A stretch of 64,000 nucleotides of DNA from Streptomyces viridiviolaceus. GTDB taxonomy: Bacteria > Actinomycetota > Actinomycetes > Streptomycetales > Streptomycetaceae. The stretch is from the NCBI RefSeq assembly GCF_014650995.1, contig NZ_BMWA01000008.1, positions 62,001 to 126,000 of the forward strand, read 5' to 3'. Positions 39,031 to 50,300 of the stretch are shown piece by piece (within the stretch, counting starts at the first letter, position 1; the number at the start of each line of letters is the position of its first letter). The position numbers and the translations under genes were made by a program. Under the pieces are notes generated by a model that ran no database searches, had not been told where the DNA came from, and was given only the letters and a program-made list of their open reading frames with translations.

Positions 39031-39152
39031 CAAGGGTCGGGTTGCCCGGAGGGGTGCCCCGATTTGGTCGAGGGGCAGCCCACGCCGGTAACCTGAAGCA
39101 TTCGCTGGAAGCATCTCGCTTCGTCGCCCGTCGTCGTAATGAAGAGAGCACC

Positions 39153-40535
<1,383 letters not shown>

Positions 40536-40573
40536 CTCCCGCCCGGCGGCCCCCAGGGCCCGCACGCCTCATT

Positions 40574-40615
40574 GGCCCCCGACACAGGCACCGGATTGGT
40601 CCTGTGCCGGGGGCC
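40574..40615 (+). terminator. glyS terminator hairpin
   Basis: GGCCCCCGACACAGG (40574-40588) pairs with CCTGTGCCGGGGGCC (40601-40615) with one A-C mismatch, loop of 12 bases. It lies 38 bp after the glyS stop and before the LysE-type gene. Confidence 0.7.
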
Positions 40616-40637
40616 GTCGCGTCGGCAGGGTGGCCGT

Positions 40638-41252
40638 ATGAGCATCGCCTTCCTGCTGACCACCCTCGTCGTCTTCGCCACACCCGGCACCGGCGTCGTC
40701 TACACCCTCGCCGCCGCCCTCTCGCGCGGCCGCCGGGCGAGCGTCGTCGCCGCCTTCGGGTGCGCGCTCGGCATCGTCCCGCACATGCTGGCCACCGTCA
40801 CCGGTGTGGCGGCGCTGCTGCACGCCAGTGCCACCGCCTTCCAGGTCCTGAAGTACGCCGGTGTGGCGTACCTGCTGTACATGGCGTGGGCCACCCTCCG
40901 GGACAAGGAGGCGATCACGGTGGACGGCGACGGCGCGGCACCCGTCCCGGCGCGGCGGGTGATCCTCCGCGGCGTGCTGGTCAACATCCTCAACCCGAAG
41001 CTGACGCTGTTCTTCTTCGCCTTCCTGCCGCAGTTCGTGGAGCCGGGCCGGGCCGGCGCCCTGCCGCACCTGCTGGTGCTCAGCGGCGTGTTCATGCTGG
41101 TGACCTTCGTCGTGTTCGCCGGGTACGGCGTCCTGGCCGCGTCGGTGCGCGGCCACGTCACCTCCCGGCCCCGGGTGATGACGTGGCTGCGGCGGAGCTT
41201 CGCGGGGTCGTTCGTGGCGCTGGGGGCGAAGCTGGCGCTGACCGCGCGGTGA
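40638..41252 (+). CDS. LysE/RhtB-family exporter
   Basis: 204 residues with about six membrane helices. 'MSIAFLLTTLVVFATPGTGV' and 'NILNPKLTLFFFAFLPQFV' (residues about 115-133) are the two family hallmarks. LysE/RhtB proteins export amino acids or related compounds; the substrate is not predictable. ATG at 40638 follows an AGGGTGG site. It is convergent with the chitinase gene, 3 bp between stops. Confidence 0.9.
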   Translation: MSIAFLLTTLVVFATPGTGVVYTLAAALSRGRRASVVAAFGCALGIVPHMLATVTGVAALLHASATAFQVLKYAGVAYLLYMAWATLRDKEAITVDGDGAAPVPARRVILRGVLVNILNPKLTLFFFAFLPQFVEPGRAGALPHLLVLSGVFMLVTFVVFAGYGVLAASVRGHVTSRPRVMTWLRRSFAGSFVALGAKLALTAR

Positions 41253-41255
41253 ACG

Positions 41256-42311
41256 TCAGCGGCCCTGGAGCGCCTTGACGTTGTCGCCGAAGGTCCAGTT
41301 CTTCGAGCCGTCCCAGTTGATCGACCAGGTCATCAGGCCCTTGAGGCTCGTGCCGTAGTGGTTCCAGGCCTGGGCGACCTGGGACGGGGGCATGTGGCCG
41401 CCGCCCGCGCCGGGCTGTGCGGGCAGGCCCGGCACCTGCTTGTCGTAGGGCACCCGGACGGTCGTGCCCTGGACGACCAGTCCTCTGTTCAGGCAGTCCG
41501 TCTGGGCGGTGAAGCCCTGCACGGTGCCGGCCGCGTAGGAGTCGCCGGAGCAGCCGTACATGCTGCCGTTGTAGTACTGCATGTTCAGCCACCACAGGCG
41601 GCCGTTGTCCGCGTACTTCTTGATGACCGGCAGGTACGCCCCCCAGATCGAGCCGTACACGACGCTGCCGCCGGTGACGTAGGCGGTCTCCGGGGCCATG
41701 GTGAGGCCGAAGTTCGACGGCATGCGGGCCAGGACGCCGTCGATGATGCGGATCAGGTTGGCCTGGGACGGGGACGGCCGGCCGATGTCGCCGCTGCCGA
41801 CCAGGCCGGTCTCGATGTCGATGTCGATGCCGTCGAAGTTGTACTTCTGCAGGATCGGGACGATCGTCTCGACGAAGCGGTCGGCGACGGCGGTGGAGCT
41901 GAGGTCGATGCCGGCCGTCGCTCCGCCGATGGAGAGCAGGATCGTCTGTCCGGCCGCCTTCGCGGCGCACATCTGGACCGGGGTGGCCACCTTCACGCCG
42001 GTGTCCATGCCGTCCTCCCACAGCGCGGTGCCGTCGGAGCGGATGACCGGGAAGGCCGCGTTGATCACGTTGTAGCCGTGCGCGGCGATGCGGGAGTCGG
42101 TGATCGGGGTCCAGCCGAAGGGGGGATGGACGCCGTTCGCGGCGCCGTCCCAGTTCTCCCAGTAGCCCTGCAGGACCTTGCCGGCGGGTTTCGACTTCAC
42201 CGCGCAGGTGTCGGTGGCGGCCGGAGCGGCGGACGAGGTGCCGGCCGTCAAGGGGGCGAGGACGGTGGCCGCGAGCGCGGCGGCGAACAGGCGGAGCCTG
42301 TGACGGATCAT
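41256..42311 (-). CDS. Secreted GH18 chitinase
   Basis: 351 residues. Sec signal peptide 'MIRHRLRLFAAALAATVLAP' with cleavage after about 'SSAAPA' (residue about 35), then a GH18 catalytic barrel. The catalytic motif 'FDGIDIDIETG' (DxxDxDxE) lies near residue 175; 'QYYNGSMYGCSGD' and 'LMTWSINWDGS' are substrate-site strands. No chitin-binding or Fn3 domain is attached. ATG at 42311 with AAGGAGG upstream is well supported. Expected to cleave chitin outside the cell; a DasR-like site lies upstream. Confidence 0.93.
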   Translation of the reverse strand: MIRHRLRLFAAALAATVLAPLTAGTSSAAPAATDTCAVKSKPAGKVLQGYWENWDGAANGVHPPFGWTPITDSRIAAHGYNVINAAFPVIRSDGTALWEDGMDTGVKVATPVQMCAAKAAGQTILLSIGGATAGIDLSSTAVADRFVETIVPILQKYNFDGIDIDIETGLVGSGDIGRPSPSQANLIRIIDGVLARMPSNFGLTMAPETAYVTGGSVVYGSIWGAYLPVIKKYADNGRLWWLNMQYYNGSMYGCSGDSYAAGTVQGFTAQTDCLNRGLVVQGTTVRVPYDKQVPGLPAQPGAGGGHMPPSQVAQAWNHYGTSLKGLMTWSINWDGSKNWTFGDNVKALQGR

Positions 42312-42360
42312 GCGACGTGCCTCCTTCGTGGGGTGAGGTGGCGCAGACATGACAATCCTC

Positions 42361-42372
42361 TGGTCCAGACCT
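42361..42372. promoter_or_regulatory. DasR-like/chitinase operator upstream of GH18 gene
   Basis: TGGTCCAGACCT matches the core of the DasR-responsive element (TGGTCTAGACCA) and the 12-bp direct-repeat element of Streptomyces chitinase promoters. It is 50 bp before the chitinase start. I see only one copy. Confidence 0.65.
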
Positions 42373-42384
42373 TTCGTCAAGAGG

Positions 42385-42427
42385 TGACAGATCAACGAAT
42401 GACAGATATTGAAATCTGTCAGCTGTC
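42385..42427. promoter_or_regulatory. Nested inverted repeats before the aldo-keto reductase gene
   Basis: TGACAGAT (42400-42407) and ATCTGTCA (42414-42421) form a perfect 8-bp dyad with 6-bp spacer. A further TGACAGAT (42385-42392) and CTGTCA (42422-42427) flank it, giving two half sites each way. This looks like an operator for the AKR gene, perhaps bound by the TetR regulator encoded after it. Confidence 0.6.
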
Positions 42428-42443
42428 ATGCAAGGCTGGTGTC

Positions 42444-43448
<1,005 letters not shown>

Positions 43449-43472
43449 GCGGCGCCAGGTACGGTCTAGGCC

Positions 43473-44063
43473 ATGGCACCGACCTCCGAGACCCTGACCG
43501 CCGAGCGCATCCTCGAAGCGACCGAGGAGGTGCTGCGCCGCCACGGCCCGGCCAAGGCCACCGTGGTCGACGTGGCCCGCGCGCTCGGCGTCAGCCACGG
43601 CAGCGTCTACCGTCACTTCCGTACGAAGGCGGCGCTGCGCGAGGCGGTCACCAAGCGGTGGCTGGACCGCACCTCCGAGGCCCTGTCCGGGATCGTCGCC
43701 GAGGACCGCGACCCCGAGGGGCGGCTGCGGGACTGGCTGCGCACCCTCTTCGAGGCCAAGCGCCGCAAGGCGGGCGACGATCCCGAACTGTTCGCCACGT
43801 ACACGGTGCTGACCGACGAGAACGGCACGGCGGTCGGCGAACACCTCGCCGACCTGACCGCCCAGCTGACCCGGATCGTCCGGGCGGGCGCGGAGGCCGG
43901 CAGCTTCGAAACCACCGACCCCGAGGCCACCGCCCGCGCGGTCTTCCACGCCACGGGCCGCTTCCACGACCCGTGCCACGCGCGGGAGTGGGAACGGCCC
44001 GGGGTGGAGGAGGAGTTCACGGCCGTCGTCGACCTCCTCGTGCGGGGACTGCGGGGCCGGTAG
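43473..44063 (+). CDS. TetR-family transcriptional regulator
   Basis: 196 residues. HTH 'KATVVDVARALGVSHGSVYRHF' region (residues about 24-45) and a variable ligand domain with 'LFEAKRRKAGDDPELFATY'. It follows the AKR gene on the same strand and probably represses the AKR promoter, where two pairs of TGACAGAT-type half sites lie. It ends 20 bp from the converging MFS gene. Confidence 0.9.
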   Translation: MAPTSETLTAERILEATEEVLRRHGPAKATVVDVARALGVSHGSVYRHFRTKAALREAVTKRWLDRTSEALSGIVAEDRDPEGRLRDWLRTLFEAKRRKAGDDPELFATYTVLTDENGTAVGEHLADLTAQLTRIVRAGAEAGSFETTDPEATARAVFHATGRFHDPCHAREWERPGVEEEFTAVVDLLVRGLRGR

Positions 44064-44083
44064 CCACGCCATGGCCTTCGGCG

Positions 44084-45511
44084 TCAGCCGATCGTGCGCG
44101 GCAGCCGCAGGCTCAGCAGCCCCGTCAGGACCACTCCCGCCAACTGGACCAGCAGCGTCGTCACCAGGGCGTCGCGCATGCCCAAGCCCGGGACCAGCGA
44201 CAGGAACAGGGTGCCCAGGGTGGCCACGCCCAGCGCCAGGGACGACTGCTGCGTGGTGATCATGACCCCGCTGCCGACGCCCGCGCGGGCGGGCGGCACC
44301 TCCGACAGGACGATCCGGAAGACCACGGGCAGTTGGAGCGCCTGACCGGCCCCGGCGACCGCCGCGCCCGGGAGCAGTTCGACGAGACCGAGGTCCGGCC
44401 AGGAACGCCAGGCGGCCAGCGTCATCAGGGCCAGGCCCGCGCCCTGGAGCACTGCGCCCGCCGTCACCACGCGCGTGCCGTACCGGGCGACCAGCCGGGG
44501 GCCGGCGAGGGAGACGACGAAGAACGCCACCGCCAGCGGCGCCAGCGCCAGCCCCGCCGCCACCGGGCCCAGGCCCGCGCCCTGCTGCAACCCCACGGCG
44601 ATCACGAACATGAACCCGCTGAAGCCGATCGAGAACGGCACGATCAGCAGCAGCCCGCGCCGCAGCGAGACAAGCGCGAACAGGCTCGGCGGGACCAGCG
44701 GCGTACGGCCCGCGCGGTCCGCCCGCCGCTCCACCGCGTAGAACGCCGCCGCCAGGAACGGGAAGGCCGCCAGCGCCGACCACGTCCACAGCGGCCAGCC
44801 CGCGGCCCGGCCCTCGGTGAGCGGCACCAGCAGGGTGAGCAGCGAGGCGGCCAGCAGCAGCGTGCCGGGAACGTCCACCGGCTCCGGGCGCGCCGAGCGG
44901 GTCTCCGGGACCGTACGGACGGCCAGCAGCAGGCCGGCCAGCACCACCGGCACGTTCACCAGGAACACCGAACGCCAGCCGGTGCCGGCGACGTCCGCGG
45001 CCACCAGGACGCCGCCGAGGATCTGGCCGGCCACCATCGCCAGACCGGCCGTCGCCCCGTACAGGCCCATGGCCTTCGCGCGCCGGGGACCGGAGGTGGT
45101 CGCCTGGATGGTGGCCAGCACCTGCGGCAGCATCGCGGCGGCCGAAGCGCCCTGCGCCACGCGGGCCGCCACCAGCGACCACGCGTCGGGCGCGAGCCCG
45201 CACGCCAACGACGTGAGTCCGAAGGCGGCCATCCCGCCCAGGAACAGCCGCCGCCGGCCGAACAGGTCGCCGAGCCGCCCACCGAGGACGAGCAGGACGG
45301 CGTACGCCACCCCGTACCCGGCGACGACGAGTTCCAGGACCGCCTCGCTCGCGGACAGGTCCGCGCCCATGGTCGGCAGGGCGACGTTGACGATGAAGAA
45401 GTCGATCAGGGGGAGTGCCGCGGCCAGCAGCACCGTGAACAGTCCGAGGCCGCCGAGCACGGGTGGTGCCGGGGCCGGACGGACGGGACGTGAAGTGATG
45501 GTTTCGGTCAC
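44084..45511 (-). CDS. MFS drug exporter (EmrB/QacA-like)
   Basis: 475 residues and about fourteen membrane helices. 'AAALPLIDFFIVNVALPTMG' is the TM1 D1 motif and 'LVLGGRLGDLFGRRRLFLGG' motif A; 'GPRRAKAMGLYGATAGLAMV' carries motif C. It should be a proton-driven exporter of small toxic molecules. GTG at 45511 fits. It is divergent from an MmyB-like regulator, a typical regulator/exporter pair, with a dyad between them. Confidence 0.9.
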   Translation of the reverse strand: MTETITSRPVRPAPAPPVLGGLGLFTVLLAAALPLIDFFIVNVALPTMGADLSASEAVLELVVAGYGVAYAVLLVLGGRLGDLFGRRRLFLGGMAAFGLTSLACGLAPDAWSLVAARVAQGASAAAMLPQVLATIQATTSGPRRAKAMGLYGATAGLAMVAGQILGGVLVAADVAGTGWRSVFLVNVPVVLAGLLLAVRTVPETRSARPEPVDVPGTLLLAASLLTLLVPLTEGRAAGWPLWTWSALAAFPFLAAAFYAVERRADRAGRTPLVPPSLFALVSLRRGLLLIVPFSIGFSGFMFVIAVGLQQGAGLGPVAAGLALAPLAVAFFVVSLAGPRLVARYGTRVVTAGAVLQGAGLALMTLAAWRSWPDLGLVELLPGAAVAGAGQALQLPVVFRIVLSEVPPARAGVGSGVMITTQQSSLALGVATLGTLFLSLVPGLGMRDALVTTLLVQLAGVVLTGLLSLRLPRTIG

Positions 45512-45612
45512 GGAACGAGGCTGCGCCCCGGCTCAACCGGGTACCAGAGTCTTCTTGTCCTGGTACAAGGAGCACCTGGCAACAGGATCCGGGCAGCGGC
45601 ACGCTGGAGAGC
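45512..45612. promoter_or_regulatory. Divergent operator region, MFS exporter and MmyB-like regulator
   Basis: The 101-bp spacer contains CTTGTCCTGGTACAAG (45554-45569), 5-bp arms, and GTACCA (45541-45546) facing TGGTAC (45561-45566). These overlapping symmetric half sites are likely bound by the adjacent HTH protein. Confidence 0.55.
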
Positions 45613-46515
45613 ATGACGACCATGGCTCAGGAGACGGTCCGGGACGCCGGACCGGGGGAAGCGGTCTCGGCGGTGCGGCGGCACGAACTCGCCGCCTTCC
45701 TGCGCAGCCGCCGGGAGCGGATCGCCCCCGAGCGCGTCGGCCTGCCCCGCGGACGCCGGCGCCGCACACCGGGACTGCGGCGCGAGGAGGTCGCCCAGCT
45801 CTCGGCGGTGGGCGTCACCTGGTACACGTGGCTGGAGCAGGCCCGGGACATCCAGGTCTCGGTGCAGGTGCTCGACGCGCTCGCCCGCGCCCTGCTGCTC
45901 GACCCCAGCGAGCGCGCCCACCTCTTCCAGCTGGCCGGGGCCGTCGACCCGGCACCGGCGGCCGACTGCCCGTCCGTCACCCCGGCGCTGCGGACCCTGC
46001 TGGAGCAGATCGAGCCGTACCCCGCCTGCCTGCAGAACAGCCGCTATGACATCCTCGCCCACAACCGCACCTACGGGCTGCTGCTGTGCGACCTCGACGC
46101 GGTGCCGCCAGAGGACCGCAACTGCATGATCCTCTCCTACACCCACGACGAATGGCGTTCGTCGATCGTGCACCTGGAGGAGACCCAGCGGCTGATGGCC
46201 GCCCGGTTCCGCGCCATGATGGCCGGTCACCTCGCCGAGCCCGCCTGGAAGACGCTGCTGCAGCGGCTGCGTGCGGAGTCGTCCGACTTCCGCGCGGCCT
46301 GGGACCGGCACGAGGTCGTCGCCCACCGCACCAAGCGCAAGGAGTTCCTCAACCGGCACGTCGGCCGCATCACCGTGGACCACACCGACCTGTGGCTCGG
46401 CCCCGAACCCGGCCCCCGGATGGTGACGTACGTACCGGCCGACGACACCTCCCGGGAACGTCTGGAGAGGCTGCACGCGATCGCTCGGGAGCGCCGGGCG
46501 ACTTCGGCGGGATGA
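45613..46515 (+). CDS. XRE-type regulator with MmyB-like ligand-binding domain
   Basis: 300 residues. N-terminal HTH, 'GRRRRTPGLRREEVAQLSAV' then 'GVTWYTWLEQARDIQVS' (residues about 45-82), and a C-terminal MmyB-like PAS-fold domain that in known cases binds a lipid. Motif 'YDILAHNRTYGLLL' is typical. It is divergent from an MFS exporter and probably controls it. An ATG three codons further (45622) is also possible. Confidence 0.9.
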   Translation: MTTMAQETVRDAGPGEAVSAVRRHELAAFLRSRRERIAPERVGLPRGRRRRTPGLRREEVAQLSAVGVTWYTWLEQARDIQVSVQVLDALARALLLDPSERAHLFQLAGAVDPAPAADCPSVTPALRTLLEQIEPYPACLQNSRYDILAHNRTYGLLLCDLDAVPPEDRNCMILSYTHDEWRSSIVHLEETQRLMAARFRAMMAGHLAEPAWKTLLQRLRAESSDFRAAWDRHEVVAHRTKRKEFLNRHVGRITVDHTDLWLGPEPGPRMVTYVPADDTSRERLERLHAIARERRATSAG

Positions 46516-46597
46516 CCGCCCGAAGTGCGGGAACCCGGGTTAATGCGGAAGGTGATGTTCCCAGGGTTTCCACAGTTCGCACAGGGCGAGGACAGTC

Positions 46598-47296
46598 ATG
46601 GCTGAGCAGAAGTCGGCGCAGACGCTCCCGCGGCCGTTGCACGCGGCCGCGTCGGCGCTGCGGAAGGTACCGGGCGCCGGGACGGTGGGCAAAGCCGCCG
46701 AGGGCGCACTGGACAGGATCGGGGCCGTGTCGCCGCGCGGGCGGCGCATGGTCGTGTACACCGGGGCCGGCGTGCTGGGCGTCGCCGGGCTCGTGGAGTG
46801 GCCCATCGCGCTGACCGGAGCGGCGGTGGCGTGGCTGACGCAGCCACGGCCGCAGGAGTCCCCGGCCGCGCAGGCCGCGCGGACGACGGCCGGCGACGGG
46901 GCGAGCGCCACCACGGAGGACGAAGCCGCGCAGGGCAAGGACGAGGCCGCGTCGCCCAGCGCCGAGGAGAAGACCCCGGCTGCCAAGAACACGGCGAGGA
47001 AGAGCACCGCGCAGAAGAGCACCGCGCAGAAGAGCGCCGGGACGCAGAGCGCCGCCAGGAAGAGCCCCGCGCGCAAGAGCACGGCGAAGGAGAGCACCGC
47101 CAAGAAGAGCACAGCGAAGAAGAGCACCGCCTCCACCAGGAGCACGTCGTCCAGGAGCACCTCCGCGGCGAAGGCGTCCCCCACTCGGGCCAAGACCCAG
47201 TCAGGAACCAAGGCGTCCTCCAGTCGGCCCACGAGCTCGGCCGGAAGCAGGACCCGCAAGACGGCCTCGGCGTCGCGTTCCCGGAAGGCGGGCTGA
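46598..47296 (+). CDS. Protein with one hydrophobic segment and a Lys/Ser/Thr/Ala-rich tail
   Basis: 232 residues. The first 90 are ordinary, with a hydrophobic stretch 'MVVYTGAGVLGVAGLVEWPI' and 'ALTGAAVAWL' (about 50-80). From residue about 130 the protein is low-complexity with repeats of the AKKST/AQKST type followed by Ser/Thr/Arg, resembling histone H1 or HU tails. The tail could bind nucleic acid or wall polymer. It ends 9 bp before the giant ATPase gene, so they are probably co-expressed. I know no function. Confidence 0.75.
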   Translation: MAEQKSAQTLPRPLHAAASALRKVPGAGTVGKAAEGALDRIGAVSPRGRRMVVYTGAGVLGVAGLVEWPIALTGAAVAWLTQPRPQESPAAQAARTTAGDGASATTEDEAAQGKDEAASPSAEEKTPAAKNTARKSTAQKSTAQKSAGTQSAARKSPARKSTAKESTAKKSTAKKSTASTRSTSSRSTSAAKASPTRAKTQSGTKASSSRPTSSAGSRTRKTASASRSRKAG

Positions 47297-47305
47297 GAGG
47301 CAGAG

Positions 47306-50300
47306 ATGGCCGGCGGAATTCTGACGCGTTCCCAGAGCGCCGTCACAGGGTTGGTCCTGGCCGGGCCCCGGCTGCTCGCGCGCGGCACGGCACCCGCGGT
47401 CGGTGCGGCGGCCGGCGCGGTGGCGGGCACGGCACGGGCCGGAGTGCGCGGCGCGGACTTCGCGGCGCGGGCGGCACGGGTCGCCCGCGCCGCGCTGCCG
47501 GGTGGGACCCGGGACTGGCGGGCCGGTCCGAGAGCGCACATCGCGCTCGAACCGGCCGCGCCGGACGAGGTGCGGCGCGCGGGCGGCAGGGAGCGGGTGG
47601 CCCGGCGGGTGGCGGCGGCACTGGCCGAACACCCCGACGTGGTGCTCGCCTACTGGGATTCAGGGCTCGCCCGGCTGGTGGTGGCGGCGACCGAGGAGTC
47701 GGTCGCCGACCGCGTCGTGGACCGGGCGACCGCGCTCGCCGAGCAGCACGGGCTCACCCGGACGGACGACCAGGTGGAGGAACTGGCCCACCCCGGCGAC
47801 CCCGCCTCGGTACGCGTCGCGGCGACGGCCCTCGGCGCCGATGTGCTCGGCATCGCCGCCGCCCTGACCGGATCCGCCCTGCGTGTGCCGGCCTCGCCCC
47901 GCCTGGTCACCGCCGTGGCGACGCTGCTGCGCGAGAACCCGGCCTTCCGCTCCTGGCTGCGCGACCGGCTCGGCGTCCACCGCATGGACGTGGCGCTGGC
48001 CGCCGCCAACGCCGCCGTGCACGGCGCGGGCCAGAGCCCGACCTCGCTCGTGCTCGACGGGGCGCTGCGCGTCTGCCAGCTGGCGGAGGCGGTGGCGCGG
48101 ACGGCCACCTTCGAGGTGGTGCACGACCAGCTGTGCGTCCCCGGCCGGGACAGCCTGCCCGCCGACCCCGCCGTGCGCCCGCCGCTGCGTTCCTCCCCGG
48201 CTCAGGCCTACGCCGCCCACGCCTCCACCGGCAGTGTGGCGGGCGCGGCGGCCACCCTGCTCGTCAAGCACGACGTCGCCGAGGCCGCCGAGGCGGTGCT
48301 CGCCGGTTCCCCCAAGGCCGCGCGCTACGGTCCGGCCGCCTTCCACGCCGTGCTCAGCGGCGCGCTGTCCCGTAGCGGCGTGCTGGTGCGCGACCCGGAG
48401 CGGCTGCGGCAGCTGGAGATGGTCGGCACCGTCGTCCTGCACTCCGGCGCGCTCAGGGCCCCGGACGCGGGGGCGGACCCGTGGACCGAGGAGGTGCTGG
48501 ACGCGGCACGGCGCGCCAGGCTGCGCGTCGTGATGGTCGAGGACCCCGCGCTGGCCGACTTCACCGGCCTGGCGGACCAAGTCGTCAGTGCCGCCCGCCC
48601 GTTGCGGGAGGTGGTCGACGAACTGCGCGCCGAGAGCGGCGTCATCACCGTCGTACGGCCCCGGCCCGACGACGACCCGGCGGTGCTGGACGGACTCCTC
48701 GCCGGCGACGTGGCCGTGGCGCTCGCCGACGCCGACTCCCCGGTGGCGTGGGGCGCGGACGTGCTCGCGCCGCAGGGGCTGGCCGACGTGTGGCGGCTGC
48801 TGCGGGCGGTGCCCGCGGCCCGCAAGGTCGGGCGCCGCTCGCAGACGCTGGCCCGGTCCGGCGCCGCGCTGTCCGGGCTGCTGGTGGCGGTCGGCGAGGC
48901 ACGCAAGGGGAAGGGCAACGGCCCGTCGCCGCTGCCGGGGCTGCGGCACGCGCCCGTCGACGCGAGCGCCGCGGCGGCCCTGTTCTCCGGCACCCGCGCC
49001 GCCCTCGGCGTGGCCGCGGCACGCGCACCGCATCCCCGGCCGCGGGTGGCGTGGCACGCGCTGGACCCGGTCGGCGTACGGGAGCGGCTGGACCGGGAGG
49101 GAGAACCGGAGCTTTCCGCCACGGAACAGCTGACCGCACGGCTGCGTGCCGCGGCCGGCCGGGCGGGCCGTCAGCCCGCGCTCGCCCCGCTGAAGTGGAC
49201 GTGGCAACTGGGCCGGGCCGTCCGCGGTGAACTGGACGACCCGCTCACGCCCGTGCTCGCCGTCGGCTCCGCGGCCGAGGCGATCCTCGGCTCCGTCATG
49301 GACGCCCTCCTCGTCGTCGGCGCGCTCGACCTGAACGCCCTGGTCGGCGGCTTCCAGCGGCTGCGGGCCGAGCGGGCGCTGGCCGGGCTGCTCGCGGAGC
49401 AGAAGCAGAAGGCGCGGGTCGCCGACGAGGAGACGCACGACCCGTCGGCCGAGCCACGTGTCGTGGACGCCGCCAAGCTGCACCCCGGGAACATCATCGA
49501 GCTCAAGACGGACGACGTCGTGCCCGCCGACGCCCGGCTGCTGTGGGAGGACGGCCTGGAGGTCGACGAGTCCGCGCTGACCGGCGAGTCCCTGCCGGTG
49601 GACAAGTCCGTGGACCCCGCGCCGCACGCCCCCGTGGCCGAGCGGTACTGCATGGTCTTCGAGGGCACGACCGTCGTCGCCGGGCGGGCGCAGGCCGTCG
49701 TCGTGGACATCGGCGACCACACGGAGGCCGCCCGCGCCGTCTCGCTCGCCGCCCGCACACCGGCCGCCGCCGGCGTCCAGGCCCGGTTGCAGGAGCTGAC
49801 CCGCAAGGCGCTGCCGCTGACGCTCGCGGGCGGCGCCGCGGTGACCGGCCTGTCGCTGCTGCGCGGCGCGCCGATCCGGCAGGCCGTCAGCGGCGGGGTG
49901 TCGGTGGCCGTGGCCGCCGTGCCCGAGGGGCTGCCGCTGGTGGCGACCGTGGCGCAGCTGGCGGCGGCCCGCCGGCTCAGCCGCCGCGGTGTCCTGGTGC
50001 GTACCCCGCGCACGCTGGAGGCCCTGGGCCGCATGGACACCATGTGCTTCGACAAGACCGGTACGCTCACCGAGAACCGGCTGCGGCTGGTCAAGGTGGC
50101 CGCCTCGGACGGCACGGTGCACAGGCTGGGCGAGTCCGAGGCCGCCGAGGCGGTGCGGGTCGCGGCCCGTGCCTGCCCCCGGCTGAACGGCGACGGCGGC
50201 GCCCGGCCCACGCACGCCACCGACGAGGCCGTCCTGGACGCCGCCGGAAACGACCCGGGGTGGCGGCAGGAAGAGGGACTGCCCTTCGAGACGTCCCGCG

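Noticed and set aside
39121..39152. T-box or other tRNA-sensing leader before glyS
   Set aside because: The spacer is too short and no T-box core sequence or terminator is present.
46981..47200. AAGAGCACCGC-like repeats as a possible CRISPR or tandem array
   Set aside because: They are in-frame low-complexity codons (K-S-T/A) of a gene, with no spacers.
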